A stretch of 47,151 nucleotides of DNA from Syntrophomonas sp. UBA1368 (GTDB lineage: Bacteria > Bacillota > Syntrophomonadia > Syntrophomonadales > Syntrophomonadaceae): the NCBI GenBank assembly GCA_002305965.1, contig DBRM01000079.1, positions 29,626-76,776 on the forward strand, read 5' to 3'. Numbering within the stretch: the first letter of the stretch is position 1; every line of letters begins with the position of its first letter. Shown here piece after piece: positions 25,993-33,570 of the stretch. The notes below the pieces were generated by a model that saw nothing but the letters and a program-made list of their open reading frames with translations, made no database searches and was not told the origin of the DNA. The position numbers and the translations under genes are program-made.

Positions 25993-26256
25993 TCACATAA
26001 AACTTTTTCCATCATTCTGGTGCTGCTTTTGCATATCCTGGATCTGGGAAGTTAACTGGTGATAACGGTCATGCACCTGGCTGTCTTTGACCTGGTCAAC
26101 AATCAATACTGTATTTTCACTTAGTTGTAAGGCGATATTATAGATTCCATTTTCCGTATCCGATGCCGCTATCAACCCTTCATATTCTTCCCTGCTGAAT
26201 TCACCTTGTTTGATGATGGCTCCTTTATCGACGATCTGTCCTTTTTTTACCTGCAA
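25993..26256 (-). CDS. Hypothetical small protein, paralogue A
   Basis: An 87-residue protein, first of the pair with the gene at 25691-25972. It begins at a TTG with AGGAGG eight bases upstream, giving MQVKKGQIVDKGAIIKQGEF, then the shared core (GLIAASDTENGIYNIALQLS, TVLIVDQ) and a glutamine-rich helical tail (YHQLTSQIQDMQKQHQND). No known domain was recognised. The predicted pattern is a short beta-sheet followed by one helix. The tandem duplication implies that the two products may interact or form similar complexes; that is inference. Confidence 0.78.
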   Translation of the reverse strand: MQVKKGQIVDKGAIIKQGEFSREEYEGLIAASDTENGIYNIALQLSENTVLIVDQVKDSQVHDRYHQLTSQIQDMQKQHQNDGKSFM

Positions 26257-26321
26257 TTAAACCACCTCCTATATACCGCTTAATTTATTGTCTCCTGCAT
26301 ATAGTCGGTTTATGTAAAAGT

Positions 26322-26567
26322 TTAATCGCAACTTTTAATCAGATCGAGTTTTTGTTCTCTGGTCATTTTTTTAATTTCCATTTCTCTTTTCAAAGCTGCA
26401 CTGACGCTTTCTTTTTCTTCCTGGTAAACACATTTGACCGGCAGCCTGGCCCGGGTATATTTGCTGGCCAGCCCCTGATTATGCTGCTTAAGCCTCTTTT
26501 CTATATCCAATGCATAACCGGTATATAAAGTTTTGTCACTGCATTCTAAAATATAAACAAAAGGCAT
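26322..26567 (-). CDS. GIY-YIG domain protein (UPF0213 type)
   Basis: An 81-residue single-domain GIY-YIG nuclease-fold protein. FVYILECSDKTLYTGYALDIEKRLKQHNQG holds the Y...Y and R positions of the motif (YIL...YTGYA, R at 26), and the C-terminal helix includes the usual glutamate (ALKREMEIKKM). Homologues such as YhbQ/YazA are implicated in nucleic acid metabolism. ATG 26567 is preceded by AAGGAG; a longer frame to 26648 would run through a terminator hairpin. Confidence 0.88.
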   Translation of the reverse strand: MPFVYILECSDKTLYTGYALDIEKRLKQHNQGLASKYTRARLPVKCVYQEEKESVSAALKREMEIKKMTREQKLDLIKSCD

Positions 26568-26587
26568 AGCGCTTCTCCTTCCAATAA

Positions 26588-26610
26588 AAAACGGGGACAT
26601 GCCCCGTTTT
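26588..26610 (-). terminator. Terminator after the PPDK regulator gene
   Basis: A 9-bp perfect stem (AAAACGGGG / CCCCGTTTT) with a 5-base loop and T6 on the minus strand. It separates the PPDK regulator gene from the GIY-YIG gene. Confidence 0.85.
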
Positions 26611-26649
26611 ATATGGTTATAGGTTTCTTGAAAGCTTATTTCAAGCACA

Positions 26650-27477
26650 TTAAAATCTGTGATGGGTCACCCGCAGCGGCAGATTAAACTTATGGGTTAT
26701 GGTGTTGCCGACTTCTTCAATATTTTCCACGGTAACATCGATGACCAGGCATTTCAGCCGGGCAAAAATCCGGTAAGCGTTATCAATTTCTTCCGCCACC
26801 AGATCATCGATGGTTTCAAAATCTTCCGGCAGATCGAAGCTGCGCATTCTTTCCCGCCTCAGATTGAGCAAGGTCTCCATATCAATGGTCAGACCTACCA
26901 TAGGGACTTTCCCTTGCAGCGCCATGATCTCTTCCGGAATTTCAGTATTCAGCATAATCGGATAATTGGCCACTTTGATCCCAAGGTTGGCCAGATGCAT
27001 TGATAATGGCGTCTTGGAAGTCCGGGGCAGTCCGAATATGATCAGATCCGCTTCATGTATGGTATCCAGGTTCTGTCCATTATCATGATCCAGGGTGAAT
27101 TCGATTGCTGTCATCCGGTTAAAATACTGTTCATCCATTTTGTGTGTGAGACCGGTTATCCCCTGGGGATTTAATCCGGTTTTTTTCTGGATCGCATTGA
27201 ACAAAGGAGCCAGAACATTTACTGCAACAATTCCATTATCGCCGGCTTTTTCGTCCAGAAACCTGCTTAATTCAGGTTTTACTATGGTATATATTATGAT
27301 TGCATTTTCCTTAACCGCTTGTTCAACAATTCTAACGATTTGCTCTTCTTTCGTCACCCTCGAAAAACGAGTAATACTTCTTTCTATGGGAAATTGCAGT
27401 ACAGATGCAACTGCTATTTTTTCAGCAGTTTCCCCAACTGAATCTGATACAGCAAATATATGCAATTTATCCGCCAT
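26650..27477 (-). CDS. ppsR: Pyruvate, phosphate dikinase regulatory protein (DUF299 kinase/phosphorylase)
   Basis: A 275-residue bifunctional enzyme that inactivates PPDK by ADP-dependent phosphorylation of a threonine and reactivates it by Pi-dependent removal. The start VSDSVGETAEKIA and the P-loop-like GLPRTSKTPLSMHLA (about 150-164) are diagnostic. ATG with GAGGGG upstream. PPDK itself is not in the window. Together with pyk and pfkA it points to control at the PEP-pyruvate node. In other species the same family regulates PEP synthetase, so the target here is probable rather than certain. Confidence 0.92.
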   Translation of the reverse strand: MADKLHIFAVSDSVGETAEKIAVASVLQFPIERSITRFSRVTKEEQIVRIVEQAVKENAIIIYTIVKPELSRFLDEKAGDNGIVAVNVLAPLFNAIQKKTGLNPQGITGLTHKMDEQYFNRMTAIEFTLDHDNGQNLDTIHEADLIIFGLPRTSKTPLSMHLANLGIKVANYPIMLNTEIPEEIMALQGKVPMVGLTIDMETLLNLRRERMRSFDLPEDFETIDDLVAEEIDNAYRIFARLKCLVIDVTVENIEEVGNTITHKFNLPLRVTHHRF

Positions 27478-27588
27478 CTAAAACCATCCCCTCTACTGAA
27501 ACTATTATACATCCAACGTATCTATAACTATTATTCTACAAATCCAAATACATTTCCTTTTTTTTTCGCAGAGAGGCTAAGGAAATGA

Positions 27589-28698
27589 TTAACTCCAGAT
27601 CAGAATTTTTCCCTGCTGATGCTGGCCGGCTGGGACATACAAAGCATCTGTTGCCAATATCTCGCTTATCTCGCAGACTGAACCACAAGGGATGTCATTA
27701 TTAACAAATGGGGCGCTGGTCAAAATTTTCTCCTGGGTATTGACCTGATATGTCTTCTGATTTAAGAAAAGCTGTATCGATTTGCCGCCATCGATGTTGA
27801 AACTGAATAAACCATAGCCTGATAAATTGTCGAAGCCTTCTATTTCCAGATCGATCGCCTGGTAATGCAAAAGGTTTTTGATTTGTTCCGGTGTCGGATA
27901 CATACCAAATCTTTTGAAAAACCGCGAATAAATCAGGGCCAGAGCACCGCTTATGTGGGGGGCTGCCATGGATGTGCCGGACAGTTCCACATACCTGTTA
28001 TCAGGATAAGTGGAGTAAGTGGCTACTCCCGGAGCTACAATATCGATATGCTCGTTGGAGTTGCTGAAGTTGGCAAGCCCCATCTGCAGATCAACCGCTC
28101 CCACGGCAAGGCTTTCCTCATAATAAGCCGGGAAGGACAACTCCGGCGTATTCGGATCACCGTCACCCGAATTGCCTGCAGCACATACTACCGATATGCC
28201 ATCCTGAACCGCCTGCACAATTTCTTTATGCATACTGTTATCCGGTACCGGCCCCCCCAAACTCATATTGATCACATTTACCTTTTCCCCTTTTGGGCCC
28301 TGCCATTTGCGAGCCCAGGCTATGCCCTGGCTGATGCTGGCATAACTGCCGGCGCCGTCTTTATCCAGCACTTTGACTGCCAGCAATTTGGCATGGGGAG
28401 CGACACCCAGCAATTTTCCATTGGCAGCGATCGTCCCTGCCACATGAGTGCCATGCCCATTTTCATCAAGATAATCTTTTTCTCCCGCAATCATGCTTTT
28501 ACCATCAATTACATTCCCGGCCAAATCCGGATGGGTATAATCGATACCGGTATCCAACACTGCCACAACCACCTGTTCTCCCTTTGTAACAGGCCACATT
28601 TTGCGTGCAGCGATCAGTGACACACCTGGCGGTGCCCATGGTTTTTCCGACAGGGTTTGATTATAAACTGCACCAGTACCATGACCAAATCGTCTCAT
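27589..28698 (-). CDS. Subtilisin-like serine protease (S8) without signal peptide
   Basis: A 369-residue subtilase with the full catalytic set: Asp in AVLDTGIDYTHP (about 50), His in NGHGTHVAGT (about 82), the oxyanion Asn in CAAGNSGDG, and Ser in GTSMAAPH (about 243). Nothing at the N-terminus resembles a signal peptide, so it may act inside the cell or be exported differently. The last 75 residues (QLFLNQKTYQVNTQEKI, then APFVNND) look like a degenerate copper-amine-oxidase-N/stalk domain, which in surface proteins follows a secreted catalytic part. ATG with AGAGGTG upstream. It diverges from the small membrane peptide gene at 28858. Confidence 0.93.
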   Translation of the reverse strand: MRRFGHGTGAVYNQTLSEKPWAPPGVSLIAARKMWPVTKGEQVVVAVLDTGIDYTHPDLAGNVIDGKSMIAGEKDYLDENGHGTHVAGTIAANGKLLGVAPHAKLLAVKVLDKDGAGSYASISQGIAWARKWQGPKGEKVNVINMSLGGPVPDNSMHKEIVQAVQDGISVVCAAGNSGDGDPNTPELSFPAYYEESLAVGAVDLQMGLANFSNSNEHIDIVAPGVATYSTYPDNRYVELSGTSMAAPHISGALALIYSRFFKRFGMYPTPEQIKNLLHYQAIDLEIEGFDNLSGYGLFSFNIDGGKSIQLFLNQKTYQVNTQEKILTSAPFVNNDIPCGSVCEISEILATDALYVPAGQHQQGKILIWS

Positions 28699-28797
28699 AA
28701 TATCACCTCTCCCTGCTCTATATTAAGCAGGCAGAAGTGATTTGTTGACAATCTGAGAAAATAACTGCTGCCGGCAACCTGAGAGACGCTAAAAAAA

Positions 28798-28826
28798 TTG
28801 ACCAATTGACTGGATTTAGCTATTAT
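28798..28826 (+). promoter_or_regulatory. Strong sigma-A-like promoter for the 38-residue membrane peptide
   Basis: TTGACC (28798-28803), exactly 17 bases, then TATTAT (28821-28826). Transcription would start near 28833, about 25 bases before the ATG. Confidence 0.75.
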
Positions 28827-28857
28827 TAGTATAGGGGGATAATGAGGTGAATGGTTT

Positions 28858-28974
28858 ATGCAGGAAAGTGATGTTCTGGCATTAGTTTTGTTAATATGTC
28901 TTGGGGTAGGTTTAATAGCTGCTGTTATTGGTGTATTTTTATTTAATAGCAACAACTGGTGGGACAAGATGTGA
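28858..28974 (+). CDS. Single-pass small membrane protein (38 residues)
   Basis: ATG 28858 opens a 38-codon frame that begins MQESDVLALVLLICLGVGLI. One strongly hydrophobic helix spans residues 6-29, and a polar, aromatic tail follows (NSNNWWDKM). GAGGTG lies eight bases upstream and a near-consensus promoter about 32 bases upstream, so this is better supported than most frames this size. An N-terminal acidic segment and a single lysine near the C-terminus suggest an N-out topology or either. It ends 18 bases before the stop of the convergent radical SAM gene. No family recognised; not an SpoVM or YjcZ match. Confidence 0.7.
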   Translation: MQESDVLALVLLICLGVGLIAAVIGVFLFNSNNWWDKM

Positions 28975-28991
28975 TCATGACTTCTATCGGT

Positions 28992-29870
28992 TTATAGTCC
29001 TCGCATTTTCTCATTTCTTAAGACGCGCGGATCTTGTGTTCTCAAAGCATAATCGATCAAATCCAGCATTTTCTGTTGATCTTTTGGTATTTCACCGGTC
29101 ACCGGCAAGTAGTTGGAGGCATGAGTACCAACGAATTTCAGTTTGTCTACTTTTATGTTCTCAATTAATACCTTCATCTCCATTAATGTTTCCATGGGAG
29201 TAAGTAATTTAAAAACGCCGTTTTGCACCTGCTGGTACAGTTTGGTTCCCGGCACTGGTGTTACAGTGAGGGCTGCCAGATATTGCGGTCTCATCTCACT
29301 GCACAATTTAGCCGTAGCCAGTGCATGTTCTGTTGATCTGGGTCCCGGTCCTGCCAATCCCAGTAAAACCATAGCAGATAAATTCATTCCGGCCATGATC
29401 AGATTTTGCCCGGCCTCCAACATTTGGCTGTAACTGACCCCTTTTTTGATATCCTGCAGCAACTGTTCATCTCCGGTTTCTACTCCCAGATAAGCTTTGG
29501 TGAGTCCTGCCGCTCTAAGCGCAGTCAGTTCTGAAATACTTTTATTCAGGGTACTGATCGGTCCGGCATAGGTACCGACATGCCTTAATGAAGGGAAAGT
29601 GCGGAATAACTCATCCAGGATCTCCAGCAGTATTTCTGTTTCGATAGCGATGGCATCTCCATCGCACAGGAACACTTTTTCCACGTCATGATAGTAATCC
29701 CCGGCCATTTTGATATCTTCTTTGATTTCAGCCAGACTGCGTAAACGATATTTTTTGTCCTTATACATACCGCAAAAAGTACATTTATTATGGGAACAGC
29801 CAATGGTGCATTGCAGCAGATAACTGTTGGCTTCACTGAATGGCCTGAATATATTGCCTTCATAGCGCAT
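28992..29870 (-). CDS. Radical SAM protein
   Basis: A 292-residue radical SAM protein. The cluster motif is CTIGCSHNKCTFCGMYKD, where cysteines of the iron-sulfur site sit near residues 25-33. The partial TIM barrel shows VFLCDGDAIAI and YLGVETGDEQLLQDIKKG, the latter typical of the SAM-binding strand. The group is the uncharacterised one with 'coproporphyrinogen oxidase-like' annotation; the substrate is unknown. I chose ATG 29870 because GAGG precedes it by nine bases; a GTG at 29885 overlaps that site. It lies between PBP1A and the subtilase on the same strand. Confidence 0.9.
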   Translation of the reverse strand: MRYEGNIFRPFSEANSYLLQCTIGCSHNKCTFCGMYKDKKYRLRSLAEIKEDIKMAGDYYHDVEKVFLCDGDAIAIETEILLEILDELFRTFPSLRHVGTYAGPISTLNKSISELTALRAAGLTKAYLGVETGDEQLLQDIKKGVSYSQMLEAGQNLIMAGMNLSAMVLLGLAGPGPRSTEHALATAKLCSEMRPQYLAALTVTPVPGTKLYQQVQNGVFKLLTPMETLMEMKVLIENIKVDKLKFVGTHASNYLPVTGEIPKDQQKMLDLIDYALRTQDPRVLRNEKMRGL

Positions 29871-29935
29871 TAGATATTTCCTCACTTTTTTAAACTTCCA
29901 TTTATTATACCAAATGCCGATGATAAAAATATGCT

Positions 29936-31990
29936 TTAGAAGCCAACTGCTTCCGGTGTGAACAGTCCTTCTGCAAATTGATCAGTATTGGACTCTGTTT
30001 CCTCCGCAGGCGGTTCTTCTTCCGCCTGGTCAGACTCACCCGGAATTCCAGGTTCAGTGCTGCCGGGTGGCTGTGCCGGGTTTTCTTCGGTTTCCTCTGG
30101 CGTCTCCTGATTTTCTTCCGGGATCTCTTCTGTCGCTTCCTCTTCTTCAACCTCCGGTTCTGCCACTTCCTGCGGCACTGGTTTTTGTTGCAGCCGGTTG
30201 TTGTAAAAAAGTTTATTCATATAATCACGCCAGATCGGTGCGGCAACTGCGCCTCCATAGCTGCGGTAACCCGTAACCGGTGTATTATCACTGTTGCCTA
30301 CCCAAACAGCCGTGGCCAGTTCATCTATATAACCAACATACCACAAATCCCGGCTGTCAGTGGTTGTACCTGTCTTACCGGCACTGGTGATGGCTATGGC
30401 AGCACTGGTACCGGTGCCGTAACGTACTGCCTGCTGCAAAATATCAGTCATAAGTCCGGCTACTGTTCTGGTAATGACGCGATGGTTTTCCTGCTCAGAC
30501 TTATAGATTATTCGGTCATTGACATCCGTTATGGTCTGGACCAGATAAGGTTCCTGATATACCCCCTGGTTGGGAAACACCGCAAAGGCCGCCGCCATTT
30601 GCAGTGGTGATATGCCCTTGCTCATTCCTCCCAGAGCAAGTGTCAGGTTTTTATCTGCATCCGTAATGGTGGTCACACCAAAATTTTCAATATAATCAAC
30701 CCCTTCATCCACCCCCAGCAGGTTTAGAATTTCCACCGATGCCACATTGTAAGAATTGATCAAGGCAGAACGCATGTCGGTTGCTGCCGGCGACGAAGCA
30801 GAATCGTTCTCCGGCTGGTAATCACCAAACCGGCGGGGTTTATTATTTATTTTGGTATCAGGATAAATGATGCCTTCATTTAAAGCTCCTGCATAATATA
30901 ATGGTTTAATGGCAGATCCCGGCTGGCGCGGCTGATTGGCCATATTGATCTGATTCCGTTCAAAATCGACGCCGCCCACATAGGCTCTGATGGCACCTGT
31001 GGCAGGCTCAACTGAGACCAGCGCGGCATCTCTGGCGGCAATGCCACGGTAACCCAGAGATTTTACATGGGATGCCACCGTATTTTCAGCTGCATTCTGC
31101 ATATGACGGTCAACAGTGGTATGAATACTTAGTCCCCCCATATAGAGGTATTTTGCTCCCAATTGTTTCTCCAGCAGATAGGTTAAATAGGTGATCAAAT
31201 AGGGGTGTTTTCCGTACTCCGGTTTATAAGGGCGGAAATAAACCGTCCGGTTTTGGATCTCTTCTGCCCGGGCCTGATCAATGATACCTTGTTCCACCAG
31301 GGAATCAAGAACTGTCTCCTGTCTCTGTTTCAGGCCGGTATAATTGGTATCCGGTGAGTAAAACTCCGGCGACTGGATCATCCCTGCCAATAAAGACATT
31401 TCAGCCTCATTGAGCTCCATTACATTCTTATTGAAATAGAGCCGCGCTGCCGTGGCGATCCCTGATGAACCTCGTCCCATAAACACTTCATTCAGATACA
31501 TATTTAAAATTGCGTCTTTACTATATTTTTCTTCTATGGCTGTGGCCACCAGCACCTCTTTGATCTTGCGGGTATAGGTTTTCTCATTGCCTAGAAACAG
31601 TGTTCTGGCCAGCTGCTGGGTTATCGTACTGCCGCCTTCCGCTTTGGATCCAGCTTTGAGATTGACCCATATAGCGCGGCCGATCCCTTTCGCATCAAAA
31701 CCGGCATGTTGGTAGAAACGCCGGTCTTCAACGGCAACTACAGCTTCTTTTATAAATTGCGGGAAATCTTCGCTGTAAATACGCTGATAACCAAGCCGGG
31801 TCATCTCCTGCCCATCGCTGTAATATACTACTGTCTGCCCGCGTGGCTGGTATTCCCAATCATTGATACCGGTTGCATAAAGAAGGATTTTCGGTGTGAC
31901 ATTAGTAATGGTTGCTCCAACGGCAAAAAAAACGAAAAACAAAATTATGCCGCCGATAACCAATCCGATTGTATTGAATAACCCCTTCAT
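29936..31990 (-). CDS. Class A penicillin-binding protein (PBP1A-like)
   Basis: A 684-residue bifunctional peptidoglycan synthase. One N-terminal membrane helix (about 7-30) leads to a glycosyltransferase GT51 domain, with catalytic Glu in EDRRFYQHAGFD and EGGSTITQQLARTL. The transpeptidase domain follows, with SxxK (PGSAIKP), SxN (SYNV) and KTG (KTGTTTDSRD). The last 65 residues are an acidic, proline-rich tail, a common but variable feature of Gram-positive PBP1. ATG 31990 was chosen, with AAGAGGG seven bases before it; an ATG six bases upstream overlaps that site. Cell-wall growth; located at the membrane with catalytic parts outside. Confidence 0.95.
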   Translation of the reverse strand: MKGLFNTIGLVIGGIILFFVFFAVGATITNVTPKILLYATGINDWEYQPRGQTVVYYSDGQEMTRLGYQRIYSEDFPQFIKEAVVAVEDRRFYQHAGFDAKGIGRAIWVNLKAGSKAEGGSTITQQLARTLFLGNEKTYTRKIKEVLVATAIEEKYSKDAILNMYLNEVFMGRGSSGIATAARLYFNKNVMELNEAEMSLLAGMIQSPEFYSPDTNYTGLKQRQETVLDSLVEQGIIDQARAEEIQNRTVYFRPYKPEYGKHPYLITYLTYLLEKQLGAKYLYMGGLSIHTTVDRHMQNAAENTVASHVKSLGYRGIAARDAALVSVEPATGAIRAYVGGVDFERNQINMANQPRQPGSAIKPLYYAGALNEGIIYPDTKINNKPRRFGDYQPENDSASSPAATDMRSALINSYNVASVEILNLLGVDEGVDYIENFGVTTITDADKNLTLALGGMSKGISPLQMAAAFAVFPNQGVYQEPYLVQTITDVNDRIIYKSEQENHRVITRTVAGLMTDILQQAVRYGTGTSAAIAITSAGKTGTTTDSRDLWYVGYIDELATAVWVGNSDNTPVTGYRSYGGAVAAPIWRDYMNKLFYNNRLQQKPVPQEVAEPEVEEEEATEEIPEENQETPEETEENPAQPPGSTEPGIPGESDQAEEEPPAEETESNTDQFAEGLFTPEAVGF

Positions 31991-32024
31991 AATCATGCCC
32001 TCTTATTGATTTTTCTTTTTATAC

Positions 32025-32046
32025 ATTATAAAGAGTATTACTCTTT
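32025..32046 (-). promoter_or_regulatory. PBP1A promoter with a perfect palindrome next to the -10
   Basis: TATAAT on the minus strand (32025-32030) lies about 35 bases upstream of the PBP1A start. Immediately upstream of it, within the -35/-10 spacer, is AAAGAGTATTACTCTTT (32030-32046): two 8-bp arms around one base. A protein bound there would block polymerase. The -35 is unclear (TAAAGT-like). Confidence 0.55.
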
Positions 32047-32080
32047 CACTTTATTTTACAAGTATCCGTTCGGGGAAATT

Positions 32081-32132
32081 GCCTTTATAGACCACGGTTA
32101 CTGCCAAAATATTGATGTATTTCTATAAAGGC
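32081..32132. repeat. Inverted repeat, 11-bp arms with 30-base loop
   Basis: GCCTTTATAGA (32081-32091) and TCTATAAAGGC (32122-32132) are exact reverse complements. The location is the 480-base gap between divergent PBP1A and minD. No T-tract follows. Between 32133 and 32300 I see only AT-rich sequence without a credible gene. Confidence 0.6.
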
Positions 32133-32303
32133 GTCGCTCAAATGATGAAATCAAATATTCTGTGTCGAAGTATGTAAAAATATTTTTTATAAAAATTAAT
32201 ATTTTTAATATTCAGACTATTGTCAAAACGTATTTTCCATGGCATAATAATATTAACCTTCACCCCCAAACATATAGTTAATATTCCATCACATTCCCTC
32301 TCC

Positions 32304-32328
32304 ACATGAGCCCGCCCCGGGCTCATGT
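32304..32328. repeat. GC-rich perfect hairpin in the minD upstream region
   Basis: ACATGAGCCCG / CGGGCTCATGT with a CCC loop forms an 11-bp hairpin in otherwise AT-rich DNA. A T-rich stretch begins 13 bases later, so it is not a standard terminator. It could be an operator or an RNA fold. Confidence 0.6.
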
Positions 32329-32470
32329 ACAGTTTCTGGGATTTTTTCTTTGTCAATTCTTTTTTTACCTTAATTAGGAGTTTATAAACATTATTATTTG
32401 CTTTACAATATAAAAATAGATGTCTAATTATGTCCTGTAATTATGTCTAAATTGGGGAGGATCGTGAAAA

Positions 32471-33298
32471 ATGGATAAAAAGCTGCCGGAAAGCAAGGTA
32501 ATCGTGGTAACGTCTGGTAAAGGCGGAGTGGGCAAAACCACTACTGTCGCCAATGTCAGTTCTGCTTTAGCCAGGGTTGGTTATAAAGTAGCGGTACTGG
32601 ATCTGGATATCGGACTGAAAAAACTGGATCTCCTGCTGGGCCTGGAAAACCGGGTTATCTATGATATTGTCCAGGTGATTGAAGGAGAAATCGAACTAAA
32701 AAAAGCGATGGTCAAAGACAAACGATTTCCCTGTTTACATATGCTGCCTGCCGCCCAGACCAGAAACAAAGCTGACATTACCCCGGAACAGGTAAAAGAT
32801 GTGTGTGAGCAGCTTAGACCTGATTATGATTTTATATTTATTGACTGTCCTGCCGGCATTGAACAAGGCTTTCAAAACGCCATTGCCGCTGCTGATCAGG
32901 CAATTGTGGTCACCAATCCTGAAATTTCAGCCGTGAGGGATGCTGACCGTATTATCGGCATGCTGCTTTCTGCCCAGTTTGATGATGATGATATCGGCCT
33001 GGTGGTAAATCGTCTGCGGCCGGAAATGGTAAAAGACGGCAACATGCTCTCCATCGATGACCTGGTTGAGCACTTATCCATCGACCTCTTAGGAGTGATC
33101 CCCGAGGATAAAAACGTGGTGATATCCACTAACAAAGGGGAACCCATCATATTAAACGAGAAATCTGCGGCAGCCGCCGCCTTGAATAATATCGCCATGC
33201 GCATAAGCGGCAAAGAAGTTGAAATACCTACCTTTCAGGAAGAATCTGTGTTGCAGAAGCTGAAAACGTTTGGACGCAAATTTTTTTCCACGATGTAA
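32471..33298 (+). CDS. minD: Septum site-determining ATPase MinD
   Basis: A 275-residue ParA-type ATPase with the deviant Walker A KGGVGKTT (about 14-21), LDLDIGLKKLDLLLGLENR (switch region, with K for the usual R/N after DIGL) and FIDCPAGIEQGF. The C-terminal amphipathic helix (LQKLKTFGRKFF) is the membrane-targeting sequence. ATP-bound MinD dimers bind the membrane and MinC to block FtsZ rings away from mid-cell. It is the first gene of a minD-minE-minC operon. Two copies of TAATTATGTC (32425-32434 and 32438-32447) lie just upstream, with a TACAAT (32404-32409) that may be the -10. Confidence 0.96.
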   Translation: MDKKLPESKVIVVTSGKGGVGKTTTVANVSSALARVGYKVAVLDLDIGLKKLDLLLGLENRVIYDIVQVIEGEIELKKAMVKDKRFPCLHMLPAAQTRNKADITPEQVKDVCEQLRPDYDFIFIDCPAGIEQGFQNAIAAADQAIVVTNPEISAVRDADRIIGMLLSAQFDDDDIGLVVNRLRPEMVKDGNMLSIDDLVEHLSIDLLGVIPEDKNVVISTNKGEPIILNEKSAAAAALNNIAMRISGKEVEIPTFQEESVLQKLKTFGRKFFSTM

Positions 33299-33313
33299 GG
33301 AGGAGGCAGTAAA

Positions 33314-33562
33314 ATGTTTGAATTAATTAAAAGACTCTTTCAATCCGAACCTACCAGCCGTAATCAGGCCAATGAACGTTTGCGCGTGGTTTTAACCCAT
33401 GACCGGATGAATGTTTCCTCCGAGGTCATCAATCAACTGAAAACAGAAATCATCCAGGTCATTGCCCGCCATTTCGATATCGATGGCACTCCTGAAGTGA
33501 ATGTGGTCAGTGAAGGGCGCAATGCTGCCCTTGACATAAATATACCGATCAAAGGAAGGTAA
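33314..33562 (+). CDS. minE: Cell division topological specificity factor MinE
   Basis: An 82-residue MinE. The anti-MinCD/amphipathic N-terminus (MFELIKRLF) is followed by ANERLRVVLTHDRMNVS, and then the dimerisation domain with LKTEIIQVIARHFDID. MinE stimulates MinD ATPase and sets its position. The gene starts 16 bp after minD, with AAGGAGGAGG at its ribosome site, and 9 bp before minC. Presence of MinE, rather than only DivIVA, implies an oscillating or MinE-driven system. Confidence 0.95.
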   Translation: MFELIKRLFQSEPTSRNQANERLRVVLTHDRMNVSSEVINQLKTEIIQVIARHFDIDGTPEVNVVSEGRNAALDINIPIKGR

Positions 33563-33570
33563 TTTGCTGC

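Noticed and set aside
32138..32356. 72-codon minus-strand frame in the PBP1A-minD gap
   Set aside because: It lacks a ribosome site, runs through the GC-rich hairpin and has a low-complexity Lys/Ile/Asn composition typical of AT-rich noncoding DNA.
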